Positions 26,264 through 35,715 of a stretch of DNA of 64,000 nucleotides are shown here, in pieces. The DNA lies in contig JBNKJP010000023.1 in assembly GCA_050291245.1 (NCBI GenBank), positions 62,001 to 126,000 on the forward strand, in the 5' to 3' direction. Source of the DNA: Thiodiazotropha sp050291245. Lineage in GTDB: Bacteria; Pseudomonadota; Gammaproteobacteria; Chromatiales; Chromatiaceae. Position numbers and translations under genes: made by a program. Every line of letters starts with the position of its first letter. Position 1 is the first letter of the stretch. The notes beneath the pieces were generated by a model that saw only the letters and a program-made list of their open reading frames with translations, did not search any database and was not told the origin of the DNA.

Positions 26264-26848
26264 TCAATGTTCCGTTTCATCACTGTTCTGATAGGCGGAA
26301 AGCAGAATATGCTGTCCAGTCTCACTTGAAGTTTGACCCGCATTTGTAGATGGCGGGACGCTCTGCTGGGTTCTGGCTTGCTCGGCCTGAACGATGATTT
26401 TCTGCATATCGTTGTTCAGGGCGTCATTTAATTGATTCAATTCGATGCCGTGGTTTAGATCCGCGATACAGGCATCGAATTCGTCATTGATCAAATGCAG
26501 CATGCCGCGTTTGAACAGGAACAAAGGATCGGACTCTCCCAGTTTGTCAAGCGGGCTCCATGCGCGTTCTGCTTCTGTAACGCGTCCGGATGTGATGTGC
26601 AGCAAGCCGAGTTGAAAGTGGGCGGTAGGCAGATCCGGTTCCAATTCCACGGCTTTGGTCATCTCGAGCGTAGCGCGATCATACATACCGATCTGAGCAT
26701 GTATGGCAGCCAATAAGTAGTATGCCTTGCCATTTTCTTGCGAAATTTCCAATATACGTTTGAGGTAGTCAATAGCCTGTTCGTGGCTCGTTGCGTGCAT
26801 CGCAAGATGCATGAGTTCTTCGCTGTCCAGCTGGCTTTCGTTTGTCAT
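26264..26848 (-). CDS. TPR protein
   Basis: A 194-residue cytoplasmic protein with about four TPR units (residues 10-130, for example GKAYYLLAAIHAQIGMYDRA, PTAHFQLGLLHITSGRVTEA). A Gln/Ser-rich, probably disordered tail follows. No signal peptide. It is the middle gene of a three-gene minus-strand operon of AT-rich character. TPR proteins of this size act as chaperones in type III secretion systems. That is only an analogy here, prompted by the adjacent flagellar export genes. Confidence 0.75.
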   Translation of the reverse strand: MTNESQLDSEELMHLAMHATSHEQAIDYLKRILEISQENGKAYYLLAAIHAQIGMYDRATLEMTKAVELEPDLPTAHFQLGLLHITSGRVTEAERAWSPLDKLGESDPLFLFKRGMLHLINDEFDACIADLNHGIELNQLNDALNNDMQKIIVQAEQARTQQSVPPSTNAGQTSSETGQHILLSAYQNSDETEH

Positions 26849-26908
26849 TGAAGTGGTATCCTTATTCTGTTTCAGGATGGAAAAGACCCCTCTGCTGGAT
26901 CTGGCAGT

Positions 26909-28081
26909 TCATAATGGATGAGACTCATTCCTGGGTGGCTTTTGGGTTAGGACGGTCTGGATATGTTCCAATAAGGTTGGCATGTCTGGGTGGGGTGAAT
27001 ACTGAAGTACCTGTTCGAGAGATGCAACTCCTTGGTGCTGATTTCCAACTAAAATTTGTTTTAGACTCTTTGCAAACGCGGTACTGAACGGATTGCTATC
27101 GAGATTTATCGCAAAATCGATTTCCTGCATGGCGGATTCGGTGTTGTTTTGTGAAAAGTACAGAAAAGCAAGGCCACAATGAGCATCAGTACTGGAATCG
27201 TTACTTTCAATGGCATCAAGAAAAAACCTTTGCGAAGCTTTTCTATCTTCTCTGATGCAACTTAGCCATCCTAACGTGACCAATGACTCATAATGGTTTG
27301 GAGAGAGTCTTATGACTTCTCCCAAGGCATGTATCGCTTGATCAAAATCGTGTTGATATAACCGAGTAAGGGCAAATCCAAGCCATCCTCTGGGATTGTT
27401 GGGGTTGGCCGAGAGAATGTTGCTAAAACAATCCACAGCAGCTTCGATATTCAGTGTTGCGAGATGGTAATTACCCGCTACAGCAGTGGCGTCAGTATTT
27501 TTCGGGTCTTGAGAAATTACCCTTTTGGCTCGAGTGTACGCTTCGTTTAGTAAGCCCATGTCCATTTCCAAGAGGGCAATATATCCTTCCGTTTCCGGTC
27601 CCGGTGCTTTGTTTAGCCAAACATCAGACGCATTTAGTGCATCGTTCAATTCATCCGCATGGTGCAGGCAGCGAACGATATAGGCATGACAGTTCGGTTC
27701 ATCAAGTCCGCAATCGAGTGCAAGACGAAAGTTCTCGAGCGCAGAATGCCAGCGAGCCATTTTAAATTGAACAATACCCAGATTGAAACGCAGGACAGCA
27801 GAGTCGGCGTCGTAACAGAGTAGCTTTTGTAAAGTTGACTCGGCATCTGAATAGCGTTTTTGAGCAATCCATAAGGACGCCAGCCGGCCTAAAGCTACAC
27901 GATTGTCAGATTCGATATCCAGACATTTTTCATAACAGGTTGTAGCTTCGTCAATTTTACCCGCTTGGTTATAGAGGTCTGCGAGGCTGATCAAAAGCAG
28001 ACAATTGTCAGGGTCGAATGCGAGGTACTGCTCGTATCGACGAATGTCTGCCTCATCGTTCGTTAAGCCGGTGGGTTTCAT
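26909..28081 (-). CDS. Large TPR protein, first gene of the operon
   Basis: A 390-residue protein built almost entirely of TPR units (about nine to ten), beginning near residue 13 (YEQYLAFDPDNCLLLISLAD) and ending near 380. No signal peptide or catalytic domain is visible. AGAGG precedes the ATG. It is transcribed divergently from fliQ across 333 bp, so the two operons may share control. Likely a protein-interaction scaffold of unknown partner. Confidence 0.8.
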   Translation of the reverse strand: MKPTGLTNDEADIRRYEQYLAFDPDNCLLLISLADLYNQAGKIDEATTCYEKCLDIESDNRVALGRLASLWIAQKRYSDAESTLQKLLCYDADSAVLRFNLGIVQFKMARWHSALENFRLALDCGLDEPNCHAYIVRCLHHADELNDALNASDVWLNKAPGPETEGYIALLEMDMGLLNEAYTRAKRVISQDPKNTDATAVAGNYHLATLNIEAAVDCFSNILSANPNNPRGWLGFALTRLYQHDFDQAIHALGEVIRLSPNHYESLVTLGWLSCIREDRKASQRFFLDAIESNDSSTDAHCGLAFLYFSQNNTESAMQEIDFAINLDSNPFSTAFAKSLKQILVGNQHQGVASLEQVLQYSPHPDMPTLLEHIQTVLTQKPPRNESHPL

Positions 28082-28414
28082 TGACGGATCCTCTGAGAAT
28101 TATGCTTCACAATTTATTGGCTTCCCTGCACATACACTGTCGACCTGTTCTCAGTTCTTTGGTGTGTGCCTAACAGTGTCTTGAAAAAAACACAATTTCT
28201 ATAGTAATTTATTTCCCGGGTTGTTCTTCGCGCAGCCTGTGCCTACTTTATCCGGGTAAATCAAGAATAGTTTAGCCGTGGGGTATTTCAGTTCAAAGTA
28301 GGTATTTGTCTTTCCAGATTTTGTAGCAGATATCGGTTTTTTTCTGCAATGTAGTTTGAGCGAATTTCTCTTCTTTATCCTTTTCAAGGATCAAACGGCG
28401 GAGGGTTGGCGAAG
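28082..28414. promoter_or_regulatory. Divergent regulatory region between the TPR operon and the flagellar locus
   Basis: A 333-bp AT-rich region. It has an inverted repeat CCTACTTT (28242-28249) and AAAGTAGG (28295-28302). Between the arms, TAAA (28257-28260) is followed after 14 bp by GCCG (28275-28278), a weak resemblance to a sigma28 promoter (TAAA-N15-GCCGATAA). That matters because the locus encodes its own FliA-like factor. No sigma54 GG-N10-GC site was found. Confidence 0.4.
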
Positions 28415-28681
28415 ATGAGTAGCGATCTCGCACTCGCATTGACCGATGAAATGTTATGGACAGCCATCCTCATGGCCGCGCCGGTTCTCGGGTTGAGCAT
28501 GCTGGTTGGTCTCTTAATCAGTATCTTTCAGGTTGTCACCCAGATACAGGAGATGTCGCTGACATTCGTGCCCAAGATTCTGGTGGTTGCCCTGACCCTC
28601 ATGTTTTTTGGGCCGTGGATGCTGCAATCGCTGCTGCGATTTGCCACTAGCTCCATCGCAAATATCCCAAATTACTTTTAA
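28415..28681 (+). CDS. fliQ: Flagellar export gate protein FliQ
   Basis: Small subunit of the FliP-FliQ-FliR export gate of the flagellar type III secretion system. The 88 residues form two hydrophobic hairpin helices and contain the family pattern PVLGLSMLVGLLISIFQ...TQIQEMSLTFVPK. An in-frame TTG at 28406 exists, but GGAGG is correctly spaced only for ATG 28415. First gene of the 27-gene locus, separated from its partner fliP by 20 kb, which is unusual. Confidence 0.95.
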   Translation: MSSDLALALTDEMLWTAILMAAPVLGLSMLVGLLISIFQVVTQIQEMSLTFVPKILVVALTLMFFGPWMLQSLLRFATSSIANIPNYF

Positions 28682-28685
28682 TTTC

Positions 28686-29450
28686 ATGCGCTTCGAAACG
28701 GACTTTAGAGTGATGGCAGCGGTTCTGCTGACCGCTTCGCGGTTTGCTCCGGTCTTTTTGCTGACGCCCTTGTTCGCCATCGTGCAGGTTCCCGTTCGGG
28801 TGCGGGTATTGTTTGTGCTCGCTTTGTCATTTGTGATGGTTGCCGGGGGCGGCGTCTCGCCGACCGACCCGCCAGCACATTTTGGGGGGTTGATCCATGC
28901 CATGGCTTCGGAGGTGTTGCTGGGCATGGCGCTGGCGTTTGGTCTGTTCGCTGCGTTCGGCGCGTTCCTGTTTGGTGGGCGTATTCTCGATTTTCAGATG
29001 GGGTTCGGTGTCGCGAATCTGATCGATCCGGCCACTCATACTCAGGCGCCATTGCTGGGTACGGTGTTAAATCTGATGGCGGTGATGAGCTTCTTTTTGC
29101 TCGATGGCCATCACCTGTTGATTCGGGGACTCGCCTACTCGTTAGAGAAGATTCCGCCGGGCAGTGCCTGGCGTGGCATGGAACCGGTGGCGGTTGTCGA
29201 TCAATTCGGCGTGATGTTCGTATACGGTCTGGCTGTCGTGGCGCCGGTGGTAATGACATTGCTGCTGCTGGATGTGGGTATGGCGGTGGCGGCGCGTACC
29301 ATGCCTCAGGTGAATATGTTCATCATGGGCTTTCCCTTGAAAATCTTCATGGGGTTGATCGTGTTGGCACTGTCGCTCAATTACATGGGCCCGTTGATGG
29401 AAAAGATCTATGCCTCGATCTTTTTCTATTGGCAGCGGGTGATCGGGTAG
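28686..29450 (+). CDS. fliR: Flagellar export gate protein FliR
   Basis: Gate subunit completing the FliP5Q4R1 helical assembly. The 254 residues contain six hydrophobic segments and typical strings (ASRFAPVFLLTPLF, GFGVANLIDP, MPQVNMFIMGFPLKI). The open frame extends to 28608, overlapping fliQ, but ATG 28686 matches the family start. It lies 4 bp after fliQ and 4 bp before flhB. Confidence 0.95.
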   Translation: MRFETDFRVMAAVLLTASRFAPVFLLTPLFAIVQVPVRVRVLFVLALSFVMVAGGGVSPTDPPAHFGGLIHAMASEVLLGMALAFGLFAAFGAFLFGGRILDFQMGFGVANLIDPATHTQAPLLGTVLNLMAVMSFFLLDGHHLLIRGLAYSLEKIPPGSAWRGMEPVAVVDQFGVMFVYGLAVVAPVVMTLLLLDVGMAVAARTMPQVNMFIMGFPLKIFMGLIVLALSLNYMGPLMEKIYASIFFYWQRVIG

Positions 29451-29454
29451 GCCG

Positions 29455-30543
29455 ATGGCGGAACAGCAGACCGAACAGGACCGCACCGAACCGGCCACAC
29501 CGACGAAGCTGCGCGAGGCGCGGAAACGCGGTCAGGTGAGTAAAAGTCTCGAGGTGAACTCCCTGTTTATGCTCACCGCCGGGGTTGCGCTCAGTTATCT
29601 GCTGGGCCGGGGTATGGTCGCTCAACAGTTGGCTCTGAGTCATGAACTCTTGTCCAATGCCCATCAGGTGCTACTCGACCCGGGGCAAACCCTGGCGTTG
29701 TTCGAGTTCACGGTCAAACAGATGATGGGGATCTTCTGGCCGGCCATGGCTGCGCTGGTGGTCGTGGCGATTATGATGAACATGGCCCAGACCGGACCTG
29801 TGTTCTCCTTCTTTCCCCTCAAACCCGATATAAACCGGATCAATCCTGTCAACGGCTTCAAACGACTGTTTTCCTCGCGCTTGCTGTACGAGTCGTTCAA
29901 GACGTTCATCAAGCTGGCGTTAATGGCGGGTGTGCTGTATTTCGCCATCGCGGCGTTGTTGCCCTCTCTGATCGGTCTGCTCGATCGGCACCCGGATGGT
30001 TATCTTGGCTATCTGGCCAGTCAGGTCAACCTGTTGGCGTTGAAGTTGTTGGCAGTGCTACTGCTCATCGCGCTGCTTGATCTGCTCTATAGCCGTTGGG
30101 ATTATGCCAAGCGCATGCGTATGAGCCGGCGTGAAATCAAGGAGGAGGTCAAGCGTCGCGAGGGGGATCCGAAGATTCGGGCCAAGATCCGTGAACTGCA
30201 GCGCGAGGCGGTGAAACGGGCCGGTTCCCTGCGGCGAGTACCGGAGGCGGATGTGTTGATCACCAACCCGACCCATCTTGCCGTGGCCTTGGTCTATCGG
30301 CGGGGCTCGATGGTTGCTCCCCTGGTGATCGCCAAGGGAGCAGGGGATCTGGCGGGCAGGATGCGCGAGGTTGCGCGGGCGCATCAGGTGCCGATCGTGG
30401 AGCAGAGGCGGCTGGCGCGGAAACTGTTTCAAACGGTGGGGATCGATGAGCCGATCGGTGAGGATCTCTATCCTTTGGTGGCGAAGGTTTTGGTGAGAAT
30501 TTTGAAAAAGGGGAAGGCCTGTCCGGCCGGAGCGACGGGATAG
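29455..30543 (+). CDS. flhB: Flagellar export switch protein FlhB
   Basis: Membrane protein that switches export specificity from rod/hook to later substrates after self-cleavage. The 362 residues have an N-terminal basic segment (PTKLREARKRGQVSKS), four membrane helices and a cytoplasmic domain with the autocleavage site NPTH at residues 271-274. The switch machinery is therefore intact, although no filament genes are present in the locus. A separate FlhB-C-like gene (fhlB) lies downstream. Confidence 0.95.
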   Translation: MAEQQTEQDRTEPATPTKLREARKRGQVSKSLEVNSLFMLTAGVALSYLLGRGMVAQQLALSHELLSNAHQVLLDPGQTLALFEFTVKQMMGIFWPAMAALVVVAIMMNMAQTGPVFSFFPLKPDINRINPVNGFKRLFSSRLLYESFKTFIKLALMAGVLYFAIAALLPSLIGLLDRHPDGYLGYLASQVNLLALKLLAVLLLIALLDLLYSRWDYAKRMRMSRREIKEEVKRREGDPKIRAKIRELQREAVKRAGSLRRVPEADVLITNPTHLAVALVYRRGSMVAPLVIAKGAGDLAGRMREVARAHQVPIVEQRRLARKLFQTVGIDEPIGEDLYPLVAKVLVRILKKGKACPAGATG

Positions 30544-30572
30544 AGCAATAAAAGGCAGGAAATTGTTTTTAC

Positions 30573-32609
30573 ATGGATACGTTGAAGCGGCTTGTACGCG
30601 AGCAGGGTGATTTGATTTTGGTGTTCGGCATGGTCGGGATTCTGATCGTGCTGTTTACGCCTATTCCCTCGCAGCTGCTCGATTTTCTGCTGATTGCCAA
30701 CCTCAGTTTCGCGATGCTGATGCTGTTGTTGACCTTCTATGTGGATAAACCGCTGCAGTTCTCGACTTTTCCCTCCATTCTGCTGATTGCCACCCTGTTT
30801 CGGCTTTCGCTGAACATCGCCGCAACACGTCTGGTGTTGGGCGACGCCTACGCCGGTGAGGTGATCGATGCAATCGGCAACTATGTGGTTGCCGGAAACT
30901 ATGTCATGGGCATGATCGTGTTTCTGGTGCTGGTGGTGGTGCAGTATGTGGTGGTGACCAACGGCGCCCAGCGGGTGGCGGAGGTGGCGGCCCGTTTTAC
31001 TCTGGATGCCATGCCCGGCAAACAGATGAGCATCGATGCGGATCTGAATATGGGGCTGATCAACGATCAGCAGGCCCAGGAGCGACGCAACAATATCGAG
31101 AAAGAGGCCAATTTCTACGGCGCCATGGACGGGGCCAGCAAGTTCGTCAAAGGCGACGCCATCGCCGGTATCATCATCATTCTCATCGATATCATCGGCG
31201 GTTTGATCATCGGTGTGGCGCAGATGGGCATGGAGTGGTCCGAGGCGTTACGCCGGTTTACCTTGCTGACCATCGGCGACGGTATCGTGACCCAGATTCC
31301 CGCGCTGGTGATCGCCACCGGCACCGGCATCATCGTCACCCGGGCCGCGTCGGATGAATCCCTGAGTCTGGCGGTCTCCAGTCAGGTAACCAAATATCCG
31401 AAGATCCTGATTCTGATCGGTATAGCCCTGGCGGCCTTGATGCTGCTGCCCGGTATTCCCGCTTTTCCGGTATTTCTGGTGCTGTTGGTGGTGGGGTTGC
31501 TGGCCGCCTACTCCTTTCGCGCCCGACGGCGGGCTCGCGAGGAACCCGAGTCATCCGAATCCACGGAGGGTGAACAGGATCTCTATGGAATGCTGGCGGT
31601 TGATCCGATCGAGATCCAGGTGGGACAACGTCTGGTTCCGCTTTTCGGCGGAGACGACAGTCTGTTCATGGAGCGGATCGGCGCGTTCCGTAAGCAATAC
31701 GCTCTGGAACAGGGGTGCGTGATTCCCCGTGTTCGGGTCAAGGACAACAAGAAGTTGGCCCCTCAGGGATACGAGATTCGGCTATATGGCGCCAAGATCG
31801 GAAGTGGCGAGTTGCTCGATGACCGTCATCTCGCGATCAATCCGGGACATGTCAAGGTGGAGATCGATGGGGTTAAGACCCAGGATCCGACCTATGGGTT
31901 GCCCGCGGTCTGGGTGGTTGATGAGCAGATTTCCAAGGCGCGGGAAGCGGGGTACACCCTGGTGGAGCCGGCCATGGTGTTGATGACCCACCTGAGCGAG
32001 ATCGTCCGTCAGCAGTCCTGGAATCTGTTGACCCGGGCCGAGACGGAACGTCTGATCGAACGGGTCAAGAGCCAGGATCCGGGGCTGGTCGAGGAGCTGA
32101 TTCCCGGGGTGATGAGCTACACCGATGTGCAGAAGGTGTTGCAGAACCTGCTCCGTGAGAAGGTTTCGATCCGCAACATGTCGCTGATCCTCGAGGCGTT
32201 GGTCGATTATGGAAAGCAGAGCAAGGATTTCGATCAGCTGACTGAATTGGTACGTCAGAAGCTCGGCCCCACGATCTGTCAGATGCTGGCCAGCAAAGAG
32301 GGCGATCTGCATGTGTTGCTGCTCGATCCCTCTATCGAACGGACCCTGACCGCCGGGGTGCGGGTCGAGAAGGAGCAGTCGAGACTGACCATCGATCCCA
32401 ATCTTTCGCAGCAGATCCTGACCAAGATCGCCGGCAGCGTGGAGCGCATGATGCAGTCCAACCTGATGCCGGTGCTGCTTTGCGCCCCCGAGCTGCGGCG
32501 TCATCTGCGTCACTATACCGAACGGGTCATGCCCCATCTCTCGGTGCTCTCCATGTCGGAGGTGCCCCATGCAATTAACGTCAAGTCCTTTGGCATGGTG
32601 AGCCTATGA
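30573..32609 (+). CDS. flhA: Flagellar export component FlhA
   Basis: Large export-gate subunit that uses proton motive force and docks chaperone-substrate complexes. The 678 residues have about eight membrane helices to residue 310, the FHIPEP-type signature around RFTLDAMPGKQMSIDADL, and a cytoplasmic four-subdomain C-terminus. Length is slightly short of the usual 690-700. Its stop overlaps the next ATG. FlhF and FlhG, which often follow flhA in polar flagella, are absent. Confidence 0.95.
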   Translation: MDTLKRLVREQGDLILVFGMVGILIVLFTPIPSQLLDFLLIANLSFAMLMLLLTFYVDKPLQFSTFPSILLIATLFRLSLNIAATRLVLGDAYAGEVIDAIGNYVVAGNYVMGMIVFLVLVVVQYVVVTNGAQRVAEVAARFTLDAMPGKQMSIDADLNMGLINDQQAQERRNNIEKEANFYGAMDGASKFVKGDAIAGIIIILIDIIGGLIIGVAQMGMEWSEALRRFTLLTIGDGIVTQIPALVIATGTGIIVTRAASDESLSLAVSSQVTKYPKILILIGIALAALMLLPGIPAFPVFLVLLVVGLLAAYSFRARRRAREEPESSESTEGEQDLYGMLAVDPIEIQVGQRLVPLFGGDDSLFMERIGAFRKQYALEQGCVIPRVRVKDNKKLAPQGYEIRLYGAKIGSGELLDDRHLAINPGHVKVEIDGVKTQDPTYGLPAVWVVDEQISKAREAGYTLVEPAMVLMTHLSEIVRQQSWNLLTRAETERLIERVKSQDPGLVEELIPGVMSYTDVQKVLQNLLREKVSIRNMSLILEALVDYGKQSKDFDQLTELVRQKLGPTICQMLASKEGDLHVLLLDPSIERTLTAGVRVEKEQSRLTIDPNLSQQILTKIAGSVERMMQSNLMPVLLCAPELRRHLRHYTERVMPHLSVLSMSEVPHAINVKSFGMVSL

Positions 32610-33853
32610 ACGTGGATCAACTTGCCGGTGTTTTGCAGGACGCGCTTTCTCGAAGCGGGGGCTGGTCGGTCGAAGGGGATGCGTCGTTCAACCGGACTCT
32701 GACCATCGGACAGATTCTCAAGGCGCGGATCATGCGCCATTACGAGGGTGGGCGCTATCTGGCGGAGATCGACGGCCAGCAGAAGGTGGTGGATAGCACC
32801 ATTCCTCTACGGGTCGGGGAACAGGTGCGCGGTCGGGTGACCGCTTTGGGTGAACGGGTTCAGTTACAGCGTGTGGCCGACAAACCGGGCGCCGCCGGTC
32901 AGGATGCTGTCTCGAAACAGGTGATACCCGGCCGCTCCAAACACTGGCTCGATGCGCTATTCGCCCGTTACGAAGCGAGTCTGGGTTCCGCCGACCGTAG
33001 CACACTGTTACGCCAGGCTGCGCGGGTCCCCAATCAAAAGCTCATGGCTTTGGGCGGGTTGGTGCTGAGCAAGCTGGGTACACAATTACACACGGATTTT
33101 TTACGCGCGCTCTATCGGGTGCTCGATACAGAACAGTTACGCCAGATCGTTGAGAATCTCGACAGCCCCTGTCGTCTGGCGTGTGCAAACGGTGCTTCGC
33201 ATGCCGAAGATCAGGATGCGGTTCAGCCCCTCGCCGGTCTGATGGAAGGCGCCCATTTCGAGGCCTGGCGGCGGAGTGCCGCAACCGTCCAGGATGTCGA
33301 GTTGAATGCGCTGCCGGTCAATTCCTCAGCGCATCAAAAGCAGAATTCGAGCTTGCATTCCGACAACCCTGGCACACACACCGGATGGACCTGGGGCGAG
33401 GCCCATCGGGAGTGGCTGTTGGGTGAACGTCTGCTCAATACCCAAAACGAGGGATCGGTCAGCCACCGTCTGACCCATCTACCGCTCTGGTTCGGGGATC
33501 GCCTGGTGGAGATTCGGGTGGCGTTGTTCGCGCAGCGCGAAGCGAGTTGTTCCGAGGCGGGGATTCGCCATCGTCGACTGGTGATCTCATTGGAGACGGA
33601 ACACCTGGGGCCCTTGGAAATCCGGGTCACCTTGGCTGACCGGCATGTACGCCTGAGTCTGACAACGGGGGAGGCCTCTGCGACCGAATTCCTGGCGCGT
33701 CATTTCGGTGAACTCAAGACCGTTTTGTCGGCCCAGGGTTGGGAGATCGACGAGATCGACTACCTGACCGAATCCTCGGTTGAATCGGATGCGGCGGTGC
33801 AGGCGGTGGTGGAACACCATATCGCCCAGGACAGCCTCAGTCGGTTGATGTAA
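32606..33853 (+). CDS. FliK-like protein with C-terminal hook-length domain
   Basis: A 415-residue protein whose C-terminal part (about 320-395) resembles the Flg_hook domain of FliK (RLVISLETEHLGPLEIRVTL...VRLSLTT...LRETL-like segment LKTVLSAQGW). The N-terminal region has a small OB-like beta section and a helical middle. It sits between flhA and fhlB, an arrangement seen in other bacteria where a FliK-like gene accompanies fhlB. A second candidate for the hook-length role lies after fliJ, so which one acts as the ruler is open. Confidence 0.7.
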   Translation: MNVDQLAGVLQDALSRSGGWSVEGDASFNRTLTIGQILKARIMRHYEGGRYLAEIDGQQKVVDSTIPLRVGEQVRGRVTALGERVQLQRVADKPGAAGQDAVSKQVIPGRSKHWLDALFARYEASLGSADRSTLLRQAARVPNQKLMALGGLVLSKLGTQLHTDFLRALYRVLDTEQLRQIVENLDSPCRLACANGASHAEDQDAVQPLAGLMEGAHFEAWRRSAATVQDVELNALPVNSSAHQKQNSSLHSDNPGTHTGWTWGEAHREWLLGERLLNTQNEGSVSHRLTHLPLWFGDRLVEIRVALFAQREASCSEAGIRHRRLVISLETEHLGPLEIRVTLADRHVRLSLTTGEASATEFLARHFGELKTVLSAQGWEIDEIDYLTESSVESDAAVQAVVEHHIAQDSLSRLM

Positions 33854-33858
33854 GTGTT

Positions 33859-34134
33859 ATGAGCGATTCGTCTGTGCAAAAAGTCGTGGGCTTGAAATAC
33901 GACCCGGAAGAGGGGTTACCCCGGGTGATTCTCAAAGGTGGCGGCAAGCTGGCGGATGAGATTGTCGCGGCGGGAAAAGGGTTGGCGGACGCTCCGCCAT
34001 TGGTTAAAGACGAACGTCTGTTGGAAGCGCTCTACCGCCTCCCGGTGGATGGAGAGATCGGGCGGGAGCTGTTCGATCTGGTGGCGGCGCTGCTGGTGCA
34101 TGTGTATGCGGTCGACGATCGCGCGAAGGAGTAG
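33859..34134 (+). CDS. fhlB: FhlB, FlhB cytoplasmic-domain homologue
   Basis: A 91-residue soluble protein resembling the C-terminal cytoplasmic half of FlhB (AVGLKYDPEEGLPRVILKG-like VVGLKYDPEEGLPRVI, GGKLADEIVAAG, LYRLPVDGEIGRELFDLVAALL). It has no membrane part and lacks the NPTH site, so it cannot self-cleave. In Salmonella-type systems such fragments can substitute for the cleaved FlhB C-terminus. Its role here may be in export switching. Confidence 0.85.
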   Translation: MSDSSVQKVVGLKYDPEEGLPRVILKGGGKLADEIVAAGKGLADAPPLVKDERLLEALYRLPVDGEIGRELFDLVAALLVHVYAVDDRAKE

Positions 34135-34139
34135 ATGAG

Positions 34140-34865
34140 ATGGGCAATGCCTTGACGATAACCGAAGCGAGCATGATCAACGGGATGCGGCATCTCGATA
34201 TCATCGGTCACAACCTGGCCAATGCGGATACCGCCGGATACAAACGGGAGGTCACGGTAACCCGGCCGTTCAACAGCTACCTGGAGCTGTCCGGGGACGG
34301 CCGTAGTCTGGATCGCAACGGGATCCGTTCGGTTACCGATTTCACTCTCGGGGTGCCTCGCCATACCGGCAATCCGCTGGATCTGGCGATCGAAGGCGAC
34401 GGATATTTCGTCGTCGAGTCCCCCCAGGGCAATCTCTATACCCGGCAAGGCTCCTTCCGCCTGGATGCTTCGGGACATCTGGTGACCGGGAACGGTTATC
34501 CGGTTGTCGGTGACGACGCGGGAGAAGTGCGCTTGACATCGGATCAGCCTCGTATCGACCAGGAGGGGGTGATCTGGGAAGCGGACGAACAGGTAGGACA
34601 CCTGAAGCTGGAACGTTTCGTCGATTCGCGAGATCTGGAAAAAATCGGTGGCGGTCTTTATCGAATCGGAACGGCCAGAACCTTGTCGGAGACGTTGCCG
34701 CGTCCGAATCTGCGTCAAGGATTTATCGAGACCTCCAATGTCAGCGCGATGAACGAAATGGTCGACTTGATTGGCACCATGCGCCAGTTGGAGGGTGGAC
34801 AGAAAGTGATTCAGGGTTACAGCGAGATGCTGGATTTGGCGATCAAGACGATCGCGGAAGTGTGA
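34140..34865 (+). CDS. flgF: Flagellar proximal rod protein FlgF
   Basis: Rod component of 241 residues in the flg_basal_body rod family. The N-terminal helix motif (HNLANADTAGYKRE) and the C-terminal helix (ETSNVSAMNEMVDLIGTMRQ) are the rod/hook polymerisation segments. No Sec signal, as expected for export through the type III channel. The gene is 5 bp after fhlB. Confidence 0.92.
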   Translation: MGNALTITEASMINGMRHLDIIGHNLANADTAGYKREVTVTRPFNSYLELSGDGRSLDRNGIRSVTDFTLGVPRHTGNPLDLAIEGDGYFVVESPQGNLYTRQGSFRLDASGHLVTGNGYPVVGDDAGEVRLTSDQPRIDQEGVIWEADEQVGHLKLERFVDSRDLEKIGGGLYRIGTARTLSETLPRPNLRQGFIETSNVSAMNEMVDLIGTMRQLEGGQKVIQGYSEMLDLAIKTIAEV

Positions 34866-34932
34866 TGGGCGTAGGCATTGCTGACAGGAAATCAGGAATA
34901 AACAGGACGATGAAACCGGTTGAGGAGTCAAG

Positions 34933-35715
34933 ATGATCGAGTCGTTGAGTATCGGCGCCAGCGGAATGCAGGCGCAGCAGACCCAGATTGATGTCATTGC
35001 CAATAATCTGGCTAACGTCAATACCATGGGATTTAAGAAGAGCCGGATCGATTTCGAGGATTTGATGTATCGGGAGATGGCGCAAACCCACGCCTCTCCC
35101 CTGGTAAGGGCCGCGCAAGAACGCCCTGTGGGTGTTGGTGTCGGGATCGCCTCGACCGGCAAGATCTTTACCACCGGTGAAGTGAAGCAGACCGAGCGGT
35201 CATTGGATCTGGCGATTCAGGGCGAGGGCTTTTTCGAAGTGGCGCTGCCCGACAGTCGTTATGCCTATACCCGTAACGGTGCCTTGCGTATCGACCGCGA
35301 CGGCTATCTCGCCACCGCCGACGGCTACCGTCTCAGCGGGTTGATTCAGATACCCACCGATGCCGAGGAGGTTGTTGTGCAGAACGACGGAACCGTGCTC
35401 GCCCAGGTAGCGGACCAGGATGAGCTGGTCGAGCTGGGTTCGATGGATCTGGTACGTTTCGTCAACGCCGGGGGGCTGACGCCGATCGGAAACAATCTCT
35501 ATCAGACCTCGGAAAACTCCGGTGACGGGTTTTACGGTATTCCGGGCGAGGAAGGATTCGGCCGTGTCGAGCAGGGTTTTCTGGAAGCCTCCAACGTCAA
35601 TCTCGTGGAAGAGATGACCCAGCTGGTTTTGGCCCAGCGGGCCTACGAGATCAATGCCAAGGTGGTTCAGGCCTCGGATGAGTTGCTGGGTCTGGTCAAT
35701 AACCTGAGACGATGA
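34933..35715 (+). CDS. flgG: Flagellar distal rod protein FlgG
   Basis: The distal rod subunit, 260 residues, with the typical N-terminal segment IDVIANNLANVNTMGFKKSR and a C-terminal helix EASNVNLVEEMTQLVLAQRAYE. GAGGAG lies before the ATG. Full length, so rod assembly up to the hook should be possible. Its stop overlaps flgA (ATGA). Confidence 0.95.
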   Translation: MIESLSIGASGMQAQQTQIDVIANNLANVNTMGFKKSRIDFEDLMYREMAQTHASPLVRAAQERPVGVGVGIASTGKIFTTGEVKQTERSLDLAIQGEGFFEVALPDSRYAYTRNGALRIDRDGYLATADGYRLSGLIQIPTDAEEVVVQNDGTVLAQVADQDELVELGSMDLVRFVNAGGLTPIGNNLYQTSENSGDGFYGIPGEEGFGRVEQGFLEASNVNLVEEMTQLVLAQRAYEINAKVVQASDELLGLVNNLRR

